From Mycolicibacterium sp. MU0050 (GTDB taxonomy: Bacteria; Actinomycetota; Actinomycetes; Mycobacteriales; Mycobacteriaceae), in NCBI RefSeq assembly GCF_963378085.1, contig NZ_OY726395.1, positions 1,426,001 through 1,490,000 on the forward strand: 64,000 nucleotides of DNA. Reading direction: 5' to 3'. The notes beneath the pieces were generated by a model. It saw only the letters and a list, made by a program, of their open reading frames with translations, was not told where the DNA came from and did not search any database. Each line of letters opens with the position of its first letter. Positions within the stretch are counted from its first letter, which is position 1. Position numbers and translations under genes: made by a program. Below, piece after piece: positions 9,021 to 18,063 of this stretch.

Positions 9021-9602
9021 GTGCGTAAATGGAAGCGGATCGACACCGCTGACGGTCCTCGGTTCCGCTCCGCGTTGGCCCCGCACGAGGCGGCCCTGTT
9101 GCGCAATCTGGTGACCTCGATCGTCGGGATGCTCGACGACCGCCAAGCCGCGGCGCCCGCCGACGAACTCGAGCAGATCACCGGCCTGCGCACCGGTAAC
9201 TCCACCCCGCCCGAGGACGCCACCATGGCGCGGCTGCTGCCGGACTTCTTCCGGCCGCACAACGACCATCCGGCGGGGTCGGCGGCCGCCGAAAGTCTCA
9301 ACGGGGCGCTGCGCAGCCTGCACGAGCCGGAGATCATCGACGCCAAACGTGAAGCAGCGCAATGCATTCTGTCCACCTGCCCGGCCGACGGTGGCCGCTT
9401 CGAGTTGTCCGAGGACCAGGCCAACTCCTGGATCGCGGCGGTCAACGACGTCCGGCTGTCGCTGGGCGCCATGCTGGAAATCGGCCCCGACGGCCCCGAT
9501 CGGCTGCCCGCGGACCATCCGTTGTCCGGGCACCTCGACGTCTACCAGTGGCTGACCGTGCTGCAGGAGTACCTGGTGTTGGCCTTGATGGGGCAGTTCT
9601 GA
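9021..9602 (+). CDS. DUF2017 family protein
   Basis: A conserved actinobacterial protein of 193 residues (Rv1332-like), always found after clpS. It begins VRKWKRIDTADGPRF and contains the helical core HEAALLRNLVTSIVGML and LDVYQWLTVLQEYLV. No enzyme motif or membrane segment is visible. GTG start chosen from conservation of the N-terminus. Linkage with clpS suggests a role in regulated proteolysis, but nothing in the sequence proves this. Confidence 0.85.
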   Translation: MRKWKRIDTADGPRFRSALAPHEAALLRNLVTSIVGMLDDRQAAAPADELEQITGLRTGNSTPPEDATMARLLPDFFRPHNDHPAGSAAAESLNGALRSLHEPEIIDAKREAAQCILSTCPADGGRFELSEDQANSWIAAVNDVRLSLGAMLEIGPDGPDRLPADHPLSGHLDVYQWLTVLQEYLVLALMGQF

Positions 9603-10642
9603 TGGCGGCGGGGTCGATCACCGACGTGGCGGGGATCCTCGTCGGCCATCACCAACGGATCGATCCGGACGTCACGTTGGGCTCCGGTTGGGCCTGCGGC
9701 ACCACCGTGGTCCTCACCCCGCCGGGCACGGTCGGCGCGGTCGACGTGCGCGGCGGTGCGCCCGGTTCGCGCGAGACCGATCTGCTCGACCCGGCCAACA
9801 GCGTCCGCTACGTCGACGCCGTCGTCCTGACCGGCGGCAGCGCCTTCGGCCTGGCCGCGGCCGACGGCGTGATGACCTGGTTGGAGGAGAACGAGCGCGG
9901 CGTCGCGCTGGACGGCGGCCTGGTCCCGATCGTCCCGGCGGCGGTCATCTTCGACCTTCCGGTCGGCGGCTGGGGTTGCCGCCCCGACGCCGACTTCGGC
10001 TACCGGGCCGCCGCCGGCGCTGCCGCGGGCACCGCGATGGGCAACGTGGGCGCGGGCGTCGGCGCCCGCGCCGGCGTGCTCAAGGGCGGGCTGGGCAGCG
10101 CGTCGCGCACGCTCGACAATGGCACGACCGTGGGCGCGATCGTCGCGGTGAACAGCGCCGGCAACGTCTTCGACCCGCGCACCGGGCTGCCGTGGATGGC
10201 GCATCTGATCGAGGAGTTCGGGCTGCAGCGGCCGACGCCGGAGCAGATCGAGGAGTTCGCCGCGCTCGACCGCGAGGGCAGTGCGCTCAACACCACGATC
10301 GCCGTCGTCGCCACCGATGCGGCGCTCAGCCCGGCCGGCTGCCGGCGGCTGGCCACCGCCGCACACGACGGCCTGGCGCACACCATCAAGCCGGCGCACA
10401 CCCCGATCGACGGTGACACCGTGTTCGCGCTGGCGACGGGGGCGATCGAGGTGGCCCCCGATCCCAATACTCCCGCGTCGATGTCGCCGGAGACCAAGCT
10501 GGTGGCCGACCTCGGCGCGGCCGCCGCCGACGTCCTGGGCCAGGCGGTGCTGGCCGGGGTGCTCGCCGCCGAATCGCTGGCCGGCGTGCGGTCATACCGG
10601 CAGCTGTTGTCCTCGGCGTTCGGCCGCGCCGAAGGTCGCTGA
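9602..10642 (+). CDS. P1-family (DmpA/NylC-type) N-terminal nucleophile hydrolase
   Basis: Peptidase family S58/P1 enzyme that cuts itself to expose an N-terminal Ser/Thr nucleophile; known members are the aminopeptidase DmpA and the nylon oligomer hydrolase NylC. 346 residues. The self-cleavage site is N230/T231 in [11 protein letters not shown]. Other family marks are [26 protein letters not shown] and GAGVGARAG. It matches Rv1333. The start overlaps the DUF2017 stop (TGATG), so translation is coupled. Natural substrate unknown. Confidence 0.9.
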   Translation: MAAGSITDVAGILVGHHQRIDPDVTLGSGWACGTTVVLTPPGTVGAVDVRGGAPGSRETDLLDPANSVRYVDAVVLTGGSAFGLAAADGVMTWLEENERGVALDGGLVPIVPAAVIFDLPVGGWGCRPDADFGYRAAAGAAAGTAMGNVGAGVGARAGVLKGGLGSASRTLDNGTTVGAIVAVNSAGNVFDPRTGLPWMAHLIEEFGLQRPTPEQIEEFAALDREGSALNTTIAVVATDAALSPAGCRRLATAAHDGLAHTIKPAHTPIDGDTVFALATGAIEVAPDPNTPASMSPETKLVADLGAAAADVLGQAVLAGVLAAESLAGVRSYRQLLSSAFGRAEGR

Positions 10643-10725
10643 GCGGTCGTGGTCGCCGCCGCGGGTGGGGCGTCGGGCCGCGCCGGTAGCCTGGACGCGG
10701 CCGAAGACGCTCTGGAAGGGCAGCT

Positions 10726-11397
10726 ATGGGCATGACCGCACAGCCGGGTGCCGCGCCGCGGAAACGACCGGCGTGGAAGGTCGGCGGCGCCACGATCCTC
10801 ACCTTCGTGGCGTTGCTGTACGTCATCGAGTTGATCGACCAGTTGATCGGGCATCGGCTCGATGCCAACGGCATCCGTCCCCTGGAGACCGAGGGCCTGT
10901 GGGGCATCATCTTCTCGCCGCTGCTGCACGCCAACTGGGGGCATCTGCTGGCCAACACGGTGCCGGCCCTGGTGCTCGGGTTCCTGATGACGCTGGCCGG
11001 GATGAACCGCTTCGTCTGGGCCACCGCCATCATCTGGATCCTCGGCGGCTTCGGGACCTGGCTGATCGGCAACATGGGCGGCTGCGCGGGCCTGCCGACC
11101 GTCCACGTCGGGGCCTCGGGGCTGATCTTCGGCTGGCTCGCGTTCCTGTTGATCTTCGGCTGGTTCACCCGCAATGTCTGGGAGATCGTCATCGGCATCA
11201 CGGTGCTGGTGTTCTACGGCGGTTTGCTGTGGGGCGCGGTGCCGGTACTGGACCGCTGCGGCGGGGTGTCCTGGCAGGGGCATCTGTGCGGCGCGATCGC
11301 CGGCGTGGTGGCCGCCTATCTGTTGTCCGGCCCGGAACGCAACGCCCGGCAGCAACGCAAGCTCGACAAGTCCCGTCCGCCGTTCCCGACGTCATGA
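10726..11397 (+). CDS. Rhomboid-family intramembrane serine protease
   Basis: Membrane protease of 223 residues with six predicted membrane helices that cuts substrates within the bilayer. The catalytic Ser131 lies in GASGLIFG and the partner His186 in [11 protein letters not shown]. The [11 protein letters not shown] loop of the rhomboid core is also present. Corresponds to M. tuberculosis Rv1337. In other mycobacteria mec, cysO and cysM lie just upstream; here only 83 bases separate it from the P1 hydrolase. The stop overlaps the murI start (ATGA). Confidence 0.9.
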   Translation: MGMTAQPGAAPRKRPAWKVGGATILTFVALLYVIELIDQLIGHRLDANGIRPLETEGLWGIIFSPLLHANWGHLLANTVPALVLGFLMTLAGMNRFVWATAIIWILGGFGTWLIGNMGGCAGLPTVHVGASGLIFGWLAFLLIFGWFTRNVWEIVIGITVLVFYGGLLWGAVPVLDRCGGVSWQGHLCGAIAGVVAAYLLSGPERNARQQRKLDKSRPPFPTS

Positions 11398-12230
11398 CCG
11401 ACGACGCGGCGAAACGCACGGCCCCGGTCGGTGTCTTCGACTCCGGCGTGGGCGGACTGACCGTGGCGCGGGCAATCATCGACCAGTTGCCCGACGAGGA
11501 CATGATCTACGTCGGCGACACCGGCAACGGTCCGTACGGTCCGCTGCCCCTGGCCGAGATCCGCTCGCACGCCCTGGCGATCATGGACGATCTGGTGGAT
11601 CGCGGCGTCAAGGCGTTGGTGATCGCGTGCAACACCGCGTCGTCGGCGTGCCTGCGGGACGCGCGGGAACGCTACGACGTCCCCGTCGTCGAGGTCATCC
11701 TGCCCGCGGTGCGGCGCGCGGTGGCCACCACCCGCAACGGCCGGATCGGGGTGATCGGGACACAGGCCACCGTGACCTCGCGGGCCTACCAGGACGCGTT
11801 CGCGGCGGCCCGCGACACCGAGATCACCGCCGTCGCCTGTCCGCGCTTCGTCGACTTCGTGGAACGGGGGGTGACCAGCGGGCGGCAGGTGCTCGGCCTG
11901 GCCGAGGGGTACCTGGCGCCGCTGCAACTCGCCGATGTCGACACCCTGGTTCTGGGCTGCACGCACTACCCCCTGCTGTCCGGGCTGATCCAGCTCGCCA
12001 TGGGGGACAACGTCACGCTGGTCTCCAGCGCCGAGGAGACCGCCAAGGACCTGCTGCGCGTGCTGAGCGAACAGGACCTGTTGCACCCGCACACCGATGG
12101 TTCGACGCCCACGCGACTGTTCGAAGCGACCGGTGATCCGGGGGCGTTCACCGCCCTGGCGGCCCGTTTTCTGGGGCCGGTCATCACCGGGGTGACACCG
12201 GTTCGTCGACACGTGGGGACCCGGCCGTGA
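11394..12230 (+). CDS. murI: Glutamate racemase
   Basis: Makes D-glutamate for peptidoglycan by a two-base mechanism. The two catalytic cysteines are C79 in ACNTASSA and C189 in GCTHYPLL. The N-terminal signature [13 protein letters not shown] is intact. 278 residues, normal length. Translationally coupled to the rhomboid gene. Ortholog position matches Rv1338. Confidence 0.95.
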   Translation: MTDDAAKRTAPVGVFDSGVGGLTVARAIIDQLPDEDMIYVGDTGNGPYGPLPLAEIRSHALAIMDDLVDRGVKALVIACNTASSACLRDARERYDVPVVEVILPAVRRAVATTRNGRIGVIGTQATVTSRAYQDAFAAARDTEITAVACPRFVDFVERGVTSGRQVLGLAEGYLAPLQLADVDTLVLGCTHYPLLSGLIQLAMGDNVTLVSSAEETAKDLLRVLSEQDLLHPHTDGSTPTRLFEATGDPGAFTALAARFLGPVITGVTPVRRHVGTRP

Positions 12231-12288
12231 CCGCACTCGCGCAAACTCGCGATGTTTTCGTCGTAGCTCCGGCGGGCATGGCAAGCTA

Positions 12289-13068
12289 GTGACTGTGCGA
12301 ATGACCGTGCTCGGCTGCTCCGGTAGCGTCAGCGGCCCGGATTCGCCCGCCTCGGGTTACCTGTTGGCCGCGCCGGACACGCCGCCGCTGGTCATCGATT
12401 TCGGAGGCGGGGTTTTGGGGGCCCTGCAGCGCTACGCGGACCCGGGCGATGTCACGGTGCTGCTCAGTCACCTGCATGCCGACCACTGTCTGGATTTGCC
12501 GGGGCTCTTCGTGTGGCGGCGTTACCACCCGAATCCTCCGGAGGGCCGGGGGTTGATGTACGGACCTCGCGACACCTGGTCGCGGCTGGCCGCCGCGAGT
12601 TCGCCGGAGGGCGGCGAACTCGACGACTTCAAGGACATCTTCGACATCCGGCATTGGACCGACGGAGAACCGGTCCGCATCGGTGGCCTGGAGGTGCTCC
12701 CGCGGTCGGTGTCGCACCCCACCGAGTCCTATGGCATGCGGTTCACCGATCCCTCGGGTGCGGTGCTGGTGTACAGCGGCGACACCGGGATCTGCGACTC
12801 CGTGGTCGAGTTGGCCCGCGACGCCGACGTCTTTCTGTGCGAGGCGTCCTGGACGCACGCCCCCGGCGAGCGGCCGCCGCACGTGCACCTGTCGGGCACG
12901 GAGGCGGGCCAGATCGCGGCGAAGGCCAACGTCGGCGAGTTGTTGCTGACGCACATCCCGCCGTGGACGTCGCGGGAGGACGTGATCAGCGAGGCCAAGG
13001 CCGAATTCGACGGGCCGGTGCGGGCCGTGGTGTGCGGCGAGAGCTTCGACGTCCGCCGCGCCCGCTGA
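12289..13068 (+). CDS. MBL-fold cyclic-nucleotide phosphodiesterase (Rv1339-like)
   Basis: Metallo-beta-lactamase fold hydrolase of 259 residues. The metal-binding motif is SHLHADHCLDLPG, and further ligands lie in YSGDTG and the C-terminal TH of LLLTHIPPW. The M. tuberculosis ortholog Rv1339 is a cAMP phosphodiesterase. Assignment rests on close similarity over the whole length (GCSGSV, FGGGVLGALQR, WTSREDVISEAKAEFDGPV). GTG start with two further in-frame candidates (GTG, ATG) within 12 bases. Relevant here because a class III adenylate cyclase is encoded 10 kb downstream. Confidence 0.88.
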   Translation: MTVRMTVLGCSGSVSGPDSPASGYLLAAPDTPPLVIDFGGGVLGALQRYADPGDVTVLLSHLHADHCLDLPGLFVWRRYHPNPPEGRGLMYGPRDTWSRLAAASSPEGGELDDFKDIFDIRHWTDGEPVRIGGLEVLPRSVSHPTESYGMRFTDPSGAVLVYSGDTGICDSVVELARDADVFLCEASWTHAPGERPPHVHLSGTEAGQIAAKANVGELLLTHIPPWTSREDVISEAKAEFDGPVRAVVCGESFDVRRAR

Positions 13069-13089
13069 CCGAACCGATAGGGTTACCGG

Positions 13090-13869
13090 GTGTCCCCTCG
13101 TGAAGACGGTCGCGCCGATGATGAGCTGCGACCGGTAACCATCACCCGCGGCTTCACCTCACATCCGGCCGGTTCGGTGTTGGTGGAGTTCGGTCAGACC
13201 CGCGTCATGTGCACCGCCTCGGTGACCCAGGGCGTCCCACGCTGGCGCAAGGGCTCCGGATTGGGCTGGCTGACCGCCGAATACGCGATGCTGCCGGCGG
13301 CCACGCACAGCCGGTCGGATCGGGAGTCGGTCAAGGGCCGCGTCGGCGGGCGCACGCAGGAGATCAGTCGCCTGGTCGGCCGCTCGCTGCGCGCCTGCAT
13401 CGACCTTCGGGCGTTGGGGGAGAACACCATCGCCATCGACTGCGACGTGTTGCAGGCCGACGGCGGCACCCGCACCGCGGCGATCACCGGCGCCTATGTC
13501 GCCCTGGCGGACGCGGTGACCTACCTCGGGGCGGCCGGTCAGCTGTCCGATCCGCGCCCGCTATCGTGTGCGATCGCCGCGGTGAGCGTCGGGGTCGTCG
13601 ACGGCCGGGTGCGCGTAGATCTGCCCTACGAGGAGGATGCGCGCGCGGAGGTGGACATGAACGTCGTCGCCACCGACACCGGCACCCTGGTCGAGATCCA
13701 GGGCACCGGCGAGGGCGCGACGTTCCCGCGGTCGACCCTGGACAAGATGCTCGACGTGGCGATGGTGTCCTGCGAGCAGTTGTTCGCCCTGCAGGCGGCG
13801 GCCTTGGAGGCGCCCTACCCGGGTGAATTACCCGAGGGACCCGCTCCGAAGAAGGCCTTCGGCAGTTAG
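13090..13869 (+). CDS. rph: Ribonuclease PH
   Basis: Phosphate-dependent 3'-5' exoribonuclease trimming tRNA 3' ends, acting as a hexameric ring. 259 residues with [34 protein letters not shown] and the RIGRSLR-like phosphate site ([11 protein letters not shown]), ending in the active aspartates around [15 protein letters not shown] start. Matches Rv1340 and is followed after 6 bases by rdgB, a usual pairing. Confidence 0.95.
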   Translation: MSPREDGRADDELRPVTITRGFTSHPAGSVLVEFGQTRVMCTASVTQGVPRWRKGSGLGWLTAEYAMLPAATHSRSDRESVKGRVGGRTQEISRLVGRSLRACIDLRALGENTIAIDCDVLQADGGTRTAAITGAYVALADAVTYLGAAGQLSDPRPLSCAIAAVSVGVVDGRVRVDLPYEEDARAEVDMNVVATDTGTLVEIQGTGEGATFPRSTLDKMLDVAMVSCEQLFALQAAALEAPYPGELPEGPAPKKAFGS

Positions 13870-13875
13870 CCCCCG

Positions 13876-14475
13876 ATGGCCCGGATCCTGGTAGCCAGCC
13901 GCAACGCGAAGAAGCTGGCGGAACTGCAGCGGGTGCTCGACGGCGCCGGCGTGTCCGGCCTGCAGTTGCTCTCGTTGGCCGATGTGCCGCCGTATGACGA
14001 GGCGCCCGAAACTGGGGCCACCTTCGAGGAGAACGCGCTGGCCAAGGCACGTGACGGCTTCGAGGCCACCGGAATCCCTTGTGTCGCAGACGATTCGGGT
14101 GTCACCGTGGCGGCCCTCAACGGCATGCCGGGGGTACTCTCGGCGCGGTGGGCCGGCGCCCACGGGGACGACGAGGCCAATTACCGTCTGCTGCTCGCGC
14201 AGTTGGCCGATGTGCCCGACGAGCGTCGGGGCGCGGCGTTCGTCTCGGCGTGCGCGCTGGTCGACGGCAGCAACGAGACCGTGGTGCGCGGCGAGTGGCC
14301 GGGCACCATTGCGCGCGCCCCGCGCGGGCTCGGCGGTTTCGGCTACGACCCGATCTTCATTCCGGAGGGATCGTCGCGCTCGGCCGCCGAATTGAGTCCC
14401 GCCGAGAAGGACGCGGCCTCCCACCGCGGGCGCGCGTTGACCCTGCTGGTGCCGGCGCTGCGCGCGCTGGTCTGA
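13876..14475 (+). CDS. rdgB: dITP/XTP pyrophosphatase (HAM1/RdgB)
   Basis: House-cleaning nucleotide pyrophosphatase that removes ITP, dITP and XTP. 199 residues, with the substrate-binding SRNAKKLAELQ at the start, ETGATFEENALAKA, ADDSGVTVAALNG, and the GFGYDPIF motif. Matches Rv1341. The convergent acyltransferase gene has its in-frame stop 133 bases inside this gene's 3' end. Confidence 0.94.
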   Translation: MARILVASRNAKKLAELQRVLDGAGVSGLQLLSLADVPPYDEAPETGATFEENALAKARDGFEATGIPCVADDSGVTVAALNGMPGVLSARWAGAHGDDEANYRLLLAQLADVPDERRGAAFVSACALVDGSNETVVRGEWPGTIARAPRGLGGFGYDPIFIPEGSSRSAAELSPAEKDAASHRGRALTLLVPALRALV

Positions 14476-15623
14476 GTGAGTCGCCGCAGCAGCCAGGCCA
14501 ACGGCACGCTGAGGGCCAGCGTGGTGAGCATCAAGCCGGCCGTCGACCCGGTGAACACCGGCCAGTCCAGTACCACGTGCATGGCGACCGCCATCACCGC
14601 GACGTGCACCAGGAAGATCTCGTAGGAGATCTCGCCGAGCCACACCATCGGCCGGGTGCTCAGCACGCGGCTGAACCAGCTGCGATCCCCCGATGCCAGC
14701 GGCGCCAGCAACAGCACCGCGACCACGGCGTACAACGTGGCCTTGGCCAGCGGCTGGGACAGCTGCTGCTCGGTCAGCGCGGTGCCGCCCGCGATGGGGG
14801 AGCAGACCAACAGGAACGCCGGCACCGCCAGCGTCAGCGTCGTCGCGGCGCGCACCCGCACGCCCATGGCCTGGAGGACCGCCAGCATCATGCCGCCGGC
14901 GAAGGGGGCCAGGTGGGCGGGCAGCCACATGCCCGCGGAGTTCGGCAACCAGTCGCCGGCGTAGTGCGCGATCAGCCACAGCGGCCCGACCGCGGCCAGC
15001 GCCGCCAGGCCGGCCAGCAGCAGCCCGGGCCGCCAGCGGCCGCCGCAGAGCACCGTGAGCAATGCGTAGGCCAGCGCCGGAAGCACCGCATAGAACGCGA
15101 CCTCCACGGCCAGGCTCCACATTTGCGACAGGCCCGGATGCAGCAGCGTGACGAGGAAGTTGTCGGTGTAGATCTGGGTCAAGGTCAGGTGGCGCACCAG
15201 TCCGGACCAGCTTTGCCCGGGGTTGGGGCCGGGAGTGAACACCGTGTACAGGGCGAACACCGCCAGCACCGTGACGAGGTAGGCGGGCAGGATGCGGCGG
15301 ACCCGGCTCCGGGCGTAGCGACGCAGCCGGGGTTTGTCGGTGCGCTCGTCGCGGGCGTGCCGGACCCAGGGGCGAAACAACAGGAAGCCGGAGAGGGCGA
15401 AGAAGATCGGGACCCCGATCTCCAGCCGGGCGTAGACGTTGCCCAGGAAGGTGTCCGTGAGCCGGCCGGTGGCGAACGCGGCGTGGGTGGCCACCACCAG
15501 CAGGGCGGCAACGGCGCGCAGGCCGGTCAGTGAATCGAGGTGAGCGGACAGCCGATCCGGCGCGCGCAGACCCGCACCGGCGGGGTCGCTGGTGCGTGCG
15601 GATCTGGGCGGTTCGACCGACAC
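14343..15623 (-). CDS. Acyltransferase 3 family membrane protein
   Basis: Integral membrane O-acyltransferase (OafA/YrhL type) with about ten membrane helices, likely acylating a cell-wall glycan or lipid. The N-terminus shows the family motif SLTGLRAVAALLVVATHA, with the catalytic histidine in THA, followed by IFFALSGFLLFRPWV and R-rich loop RRYARSRVRRILPAYL. GTG start chosen just before this domain in the gap to the divergent MFS gene. The fold ends near LSVPLAWLLRR, but the frame runs on for about 45 residues antisense to rdgB, giving a 133-base overlap. It is absent at this site in M. tuberculosis. Confidence 0.85.
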   Translation of the reverse strand: MSVEPPRSARTSDPAGAGLRAPDRLSAHLDSLTGLRAVAALLVVATHAAFATGRLTDTFLGNVYARLEIGVPIFFALSGFLLFRPWVRHARDERTDKPRLRRYARSRVRRILPAYLVTVLAVFALYTVFTPGPNPGQSWSGLVRHLTLTQIYTDNFLVTLLHPGLSQMWSLAVEVAFYAVLPALAYALLTVLCGGRWRPGLLLAGLAALAAVGPLWLIAHYAGDWLPNSAGMWLPAHLAPFAGGMMLAVLQAMGVRVRAATTLTLAVPAFLLVCSPIAGGTALTEQQLSQPLAKATLYAVVAVLLLAPLASGDRSWFSRVLSTRPMVWLGEISYEIFLVHVAVMAVAMHVVLDWPVFTGSTAGLMLTTLALSVPLAWLLRRLTQTSARSAGTSRVNARPRWEAASFSAGLNSAAERDDPSGMKIGS

Positions 15624-15680
15624 CGCATCGAGTCTAGCCAGAATTTGAATAGATGACCTAAGTGTGTAACCTGGGCGGTC

Positions 15681-17147
15681 ATGCGCCGGTCCCCAGACTC
15701 TGCCCGTGTCGGGCACCCGAGAGTCTTGATCTTCGCGCTGTGCGCCTCCGGTGTGAGCGTCTCCCTGATGCAGACGCTGATCATCCCGGTGCTCCCGGAA
15801 CTGCCGATGCTGCTCAACGCCAGCGCCGCCGACACGTCCTGGGCGATCACCGCCACCCTGCTCACCGCGGCCGTGGCGACACCGGTGTTCGGCCGACTCG
15901 GCGACATGTACGGGACCAGGCGGATCCTGATCGCCTGCGCGCTGTTCTTGATCGCCGGTTCCCTGCTGGCGGCGGTCACCACGTCGCTGTTGCCACTGAT
16001 CATCGGGCGGGGGCTGCAAGGCTTCGGCATTCCGATCATCCCGTTGGGTATCAGCGTGATGAGGTCCTGCGTCTCGCCCGACAGAGTGGGCGCGGCCATG
16101 GGAATGATGAGCGCCTCGCTGGGTGTCGGCGGCGCGCTGGGTCTGCCGATGGCCGCCGCGATCGCGCAGTTCTGGGACTGGCACGTGTTGTTCTGGTTTG
16201 CCACCGGGCTCGGGGTGGCCGCGTTGCTGCTCTTCGTTTTCCTGGTGCCGCGGTTGCCGCCCCGCTCCGCGGACCGCTTCGACCCGTTGGGCACGGTCCT
16301 GCTCGCTGGGGGCTTGGTGACCCTGCTGCTGCCGATCTCCAAGGGCGCGGTCTGGGGCTGGACGTCGACGCTGACGCTCGTGCTGTTCGGGTCCTCGGTG
16401 GTGATCTTCGCGATCTTCACCGTGTGTCAGTTGCGGATGTCCTCGCCGATCGTGGATCTGCGCACCACCGTGCGGCGCCCAGTGCTCACCACCAACCTTG
16501 CCTCGATCGGCGTCGGCATGTCGCTGTTCGGCATGTCGTTGATTGCCCCGCAGATACTGGAGCTGCCCGCCGAGACCGGATACGGCCTGGGGCAGACGAT
16601 GCTGCAGACCGGTCTGTGGATGGCGCCCGGCGGCGTGGCCATGATGCTCACCTCGCCGGTCGCGGCCCGGGTGGCCGCCCGCCGTGGGTACAAGTTCACC
16701 CTGGTGCTGGGCTGCACCATCATCGCCGCGGCCTACCTGGCGGGGCTGCAGCTGCTCAGCAGCCCGCCGCGGCTGGTGGTGTTCAGCGTGCTGATCAGCA
16801 TCGGCGTCGGGTTCGCGTTCTCGTCGATGCCCGCGCTGATCAACGCCGCGGTACCCATGTCGGAGACGGCCGCCGCCAACGGCATCAACTCGCTGGCGCG
16901 GGCGCTGGGAACGTCCATCTCCAGCGCCGTGGTGGGGGCGGTTCTCTCGGGCATGACGATGACGTTCGCGGGACACGAGGTGCCGACGTTGGCGGCCTTC
17001 CACACCGCGCTCATCGTGGCGGCCGCCGCGGCCGGCCTGGCGGCGCTGCTGGCGCTGTTGATCCCGACGCCCCCGCTGCCGGGCAGCGCCGAGGCCGACG
17101 ACGGGACGGACGCCGAGTTGGTGACCGGCGGCGCGGCCCGGACCTAG
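15681..17147 (+). CDS. MFS transporter (drug:H+ antiporter-2 type)
   Basis: Proton-driven exporter of the major facilitator superfamily, 488 residues, with about 12 to 14 hydrophobic segments. The loop motif GRLGDMYGTRR between helices 2 and 3 and GRGLQGFGIPIIPLG in helix 5 are MFS marks. It is divergent from the acyltransferase across a 57-base gap that is AT-rich for this genome and must hold both promoters. Substrate unknown; pairing with an acyltransferase hints at export of an acylated product, which is only inference. Confidence 0.85.
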   Translation: MRRSPDSARVGHPRVLIFALCASGVSVSLMQTLIIPVLPELPMLLNASAADTSWAITATLLTAAVATPVFGRLGDMYGTRRILIACALFLIAGSLLAAVTTSLLPLIIGRGLQGFGIPIIPLGISVMRSCVSPDRVGAAMGMMSASLGVGGALGLPMAAAIAQFWDWHVLFWFATGLGVAALLLFVFLVPRLPPRSADRFDPLGTVLLAGGLVTLLLPISKGAVWGWTSTLTLVLFGSSVVIFAIFTVCQLRMSSPIVDLRTTVRRPVLTTNLASIGVGMSLFGMSLIAPQILELPAETGYGLGQTMLQTGLWMAPGGVAMMLTSPVAARVAARRGYKFTLVLGCTIIAAAYLAGLQLLSSPPRLVVFSVLISIGVGFAFSSMPALINAAVPMSETAAANGINSLARALGTSISSAVVGAVLSGMTMTFAGHEVPTLAAFHTALIVAAAAAGLAALLALLIPTPPLPGSAEADDGTDAELVTGGAART

Positions 17148-17509
17148 ATGCCGAACTGGGCCTTGAGCTTCTTGGTCTGGAAGTGCTCGACGATGATGCC
17201 GACCAGCGGCACGGTCCCGGCGAGCAGGACGCCGATGGTCTTGCCGATGGGCCAGCGCACCTTGACCGCGAGGTTCGCGGTGCACAACAGGTAGATGAAG
17301 TAGACCCAGCCGTGGATGGGCGCGATCAGATCCATCCAGCCGGGCAGATCCTCAACCCGCAGAACGTATTTCACGATCATCTCGTAGGTGAGCGCGATCA
17401 GCCAGATGCCCGTGGCCCACGCCAGGATGCGGTACCACTTGAGCGCCTTGACGATCGTCTCGATCGGTGCGGCGCCGGCGGGGATCGATGGCGACTCGGG
17501 GGCGGTCAT
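17144..17509 (-). CDS. DUF3817 integral membrane protein
   Basis: Small membrane protein of 121 residues (Rv1342c-like) with three predicted helices: YRILAWATGIWLIALTYEM, the HGWVYFIYLLCTANLAV region, and TIGVLLAGTVPLVGIIVEH. The HGWVYFIYL and EHFQTKK motifs are typical of DUF3817. Its start overlaps the stop of the upstream gene (ATGA) and its stop overlaps that of the MFS gene by 4 bases. Role unknown. Confidence 0.85.
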   Translation of the reverse strand: MTAPESPSIPAGAAPIETIVKALKWYRILAWATGIWLIALTYEMIVKYVLRVEDLPGWMDLIAPIHGWVYFIYLLCTANLAVKVRWPIGKTIGVLLAGTVPLVGIIVEHFQTKKLKAQFGI

Positions 17510-17901
17510 GCGGTGGTCCTGTCCTGTCTGTCGTCGTCGGCGAGTTCGCCGTCGTGGTGGGCCAATTCGGCCAGATACGCGTTGTATTCCCGCAGCACGG
17601 GGTCGTCGTCGTCGTCCGCGGCGGCCTTCGGGCGCTCGGGCAACAGATCCGCCGGGATCTCCCGGGGCGCGGCGTCCTCGTCGGGCTGCGGCGGGGCCTC
17701 CTCGAGGCGGATGAACTTGCGATAGGCGATGACGCAGAACGCGGCGAAGAACGGCCACTGCATGGCGTAGCCGAGGTTCTGGAAGGTGCCCGAGGTGGAC
17801 TCGTAGCGGGTCCACTGCCACCAGGACAGCGCCAGGCAGGCGCCGGCGGCGACGGCGACCAGCGCGACGAGCGCCCATCTCCGACGCCGTGTAGTGGACA
17901 T
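17506..17901 (-). CDS. LprD-like small membrane or lipoprotein
   Basis: 131 residues, matching the position and layout of M. tuberculosis Rv1343c (LprD). A basic start (STTRRRR) is followed by a hydrophobic segment with AGAC, a possible lipobox at residues 19-22, then a WWQWTRYES motif and a second hydrophobic helix (MQWPFFAAFCVIAY). The remaining tail is acidic and Pro-rich. It is either a lipoprotein or a two-helix membrane protein. Co-transcribed with the DUF3817 gene. Function unknown. Confidence 0.75.
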   Translation of the reverse strand: MSTTRRRRWALVALVAVAAGACLALSWWQWTRYESTSGTFQNLGYAMQWPFFAAFCVIAYRKFIRLEEAPPQPDEDAAPREIPADLLPERPKAAADDDDDPVLREYNAYLAELAHHDGELADDDRQDRTTA

Positions 17902-17971
17902 ACCTCGAAGGTACCGCCTAGCAGGGCCTAGGCAGGAATCGAGGGCGCGCGAACGGTACGATCAGCGCCAT

Positions 17972-18058
17972 GCGGGCGTGATGAAATTGGCAAACATGCC
18001 GGCTTTAGGTGCCGGTGCTCGAGAGAGTTTGTGGGTTCGAGTCCCACCGCCCGCACCA
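17972..18058 (+). tRNA. tRNA-Leu (anticodon UAG)
   Basis: An 87-base cloverleaf with encoded CCA. Acceptor GCGGGCG pairs with CGCCCGC, the anticodon stem CCGGC/GCCGG encloses loop TTTAGGT (anticodon TAG, reading CUN codons), a long variable arm follows, and the T arm is GTGGGTTCGAGTCCCAC. The long variable arm is diagnostic for leucine. Confidence 0.93.
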
Positions 18059-18063
18059 CCGGC

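Noticed and set aside
15624..17285. Very long minus-strand open frame continuing upstream of the acyltransferase, opposite the MFS gene
   Set aside because: High-GC antisense frame with repetitive Arg/His/Gln composition; the MFS gene on the other strand is clearly coding and the acyltransferase has its own GTG start.
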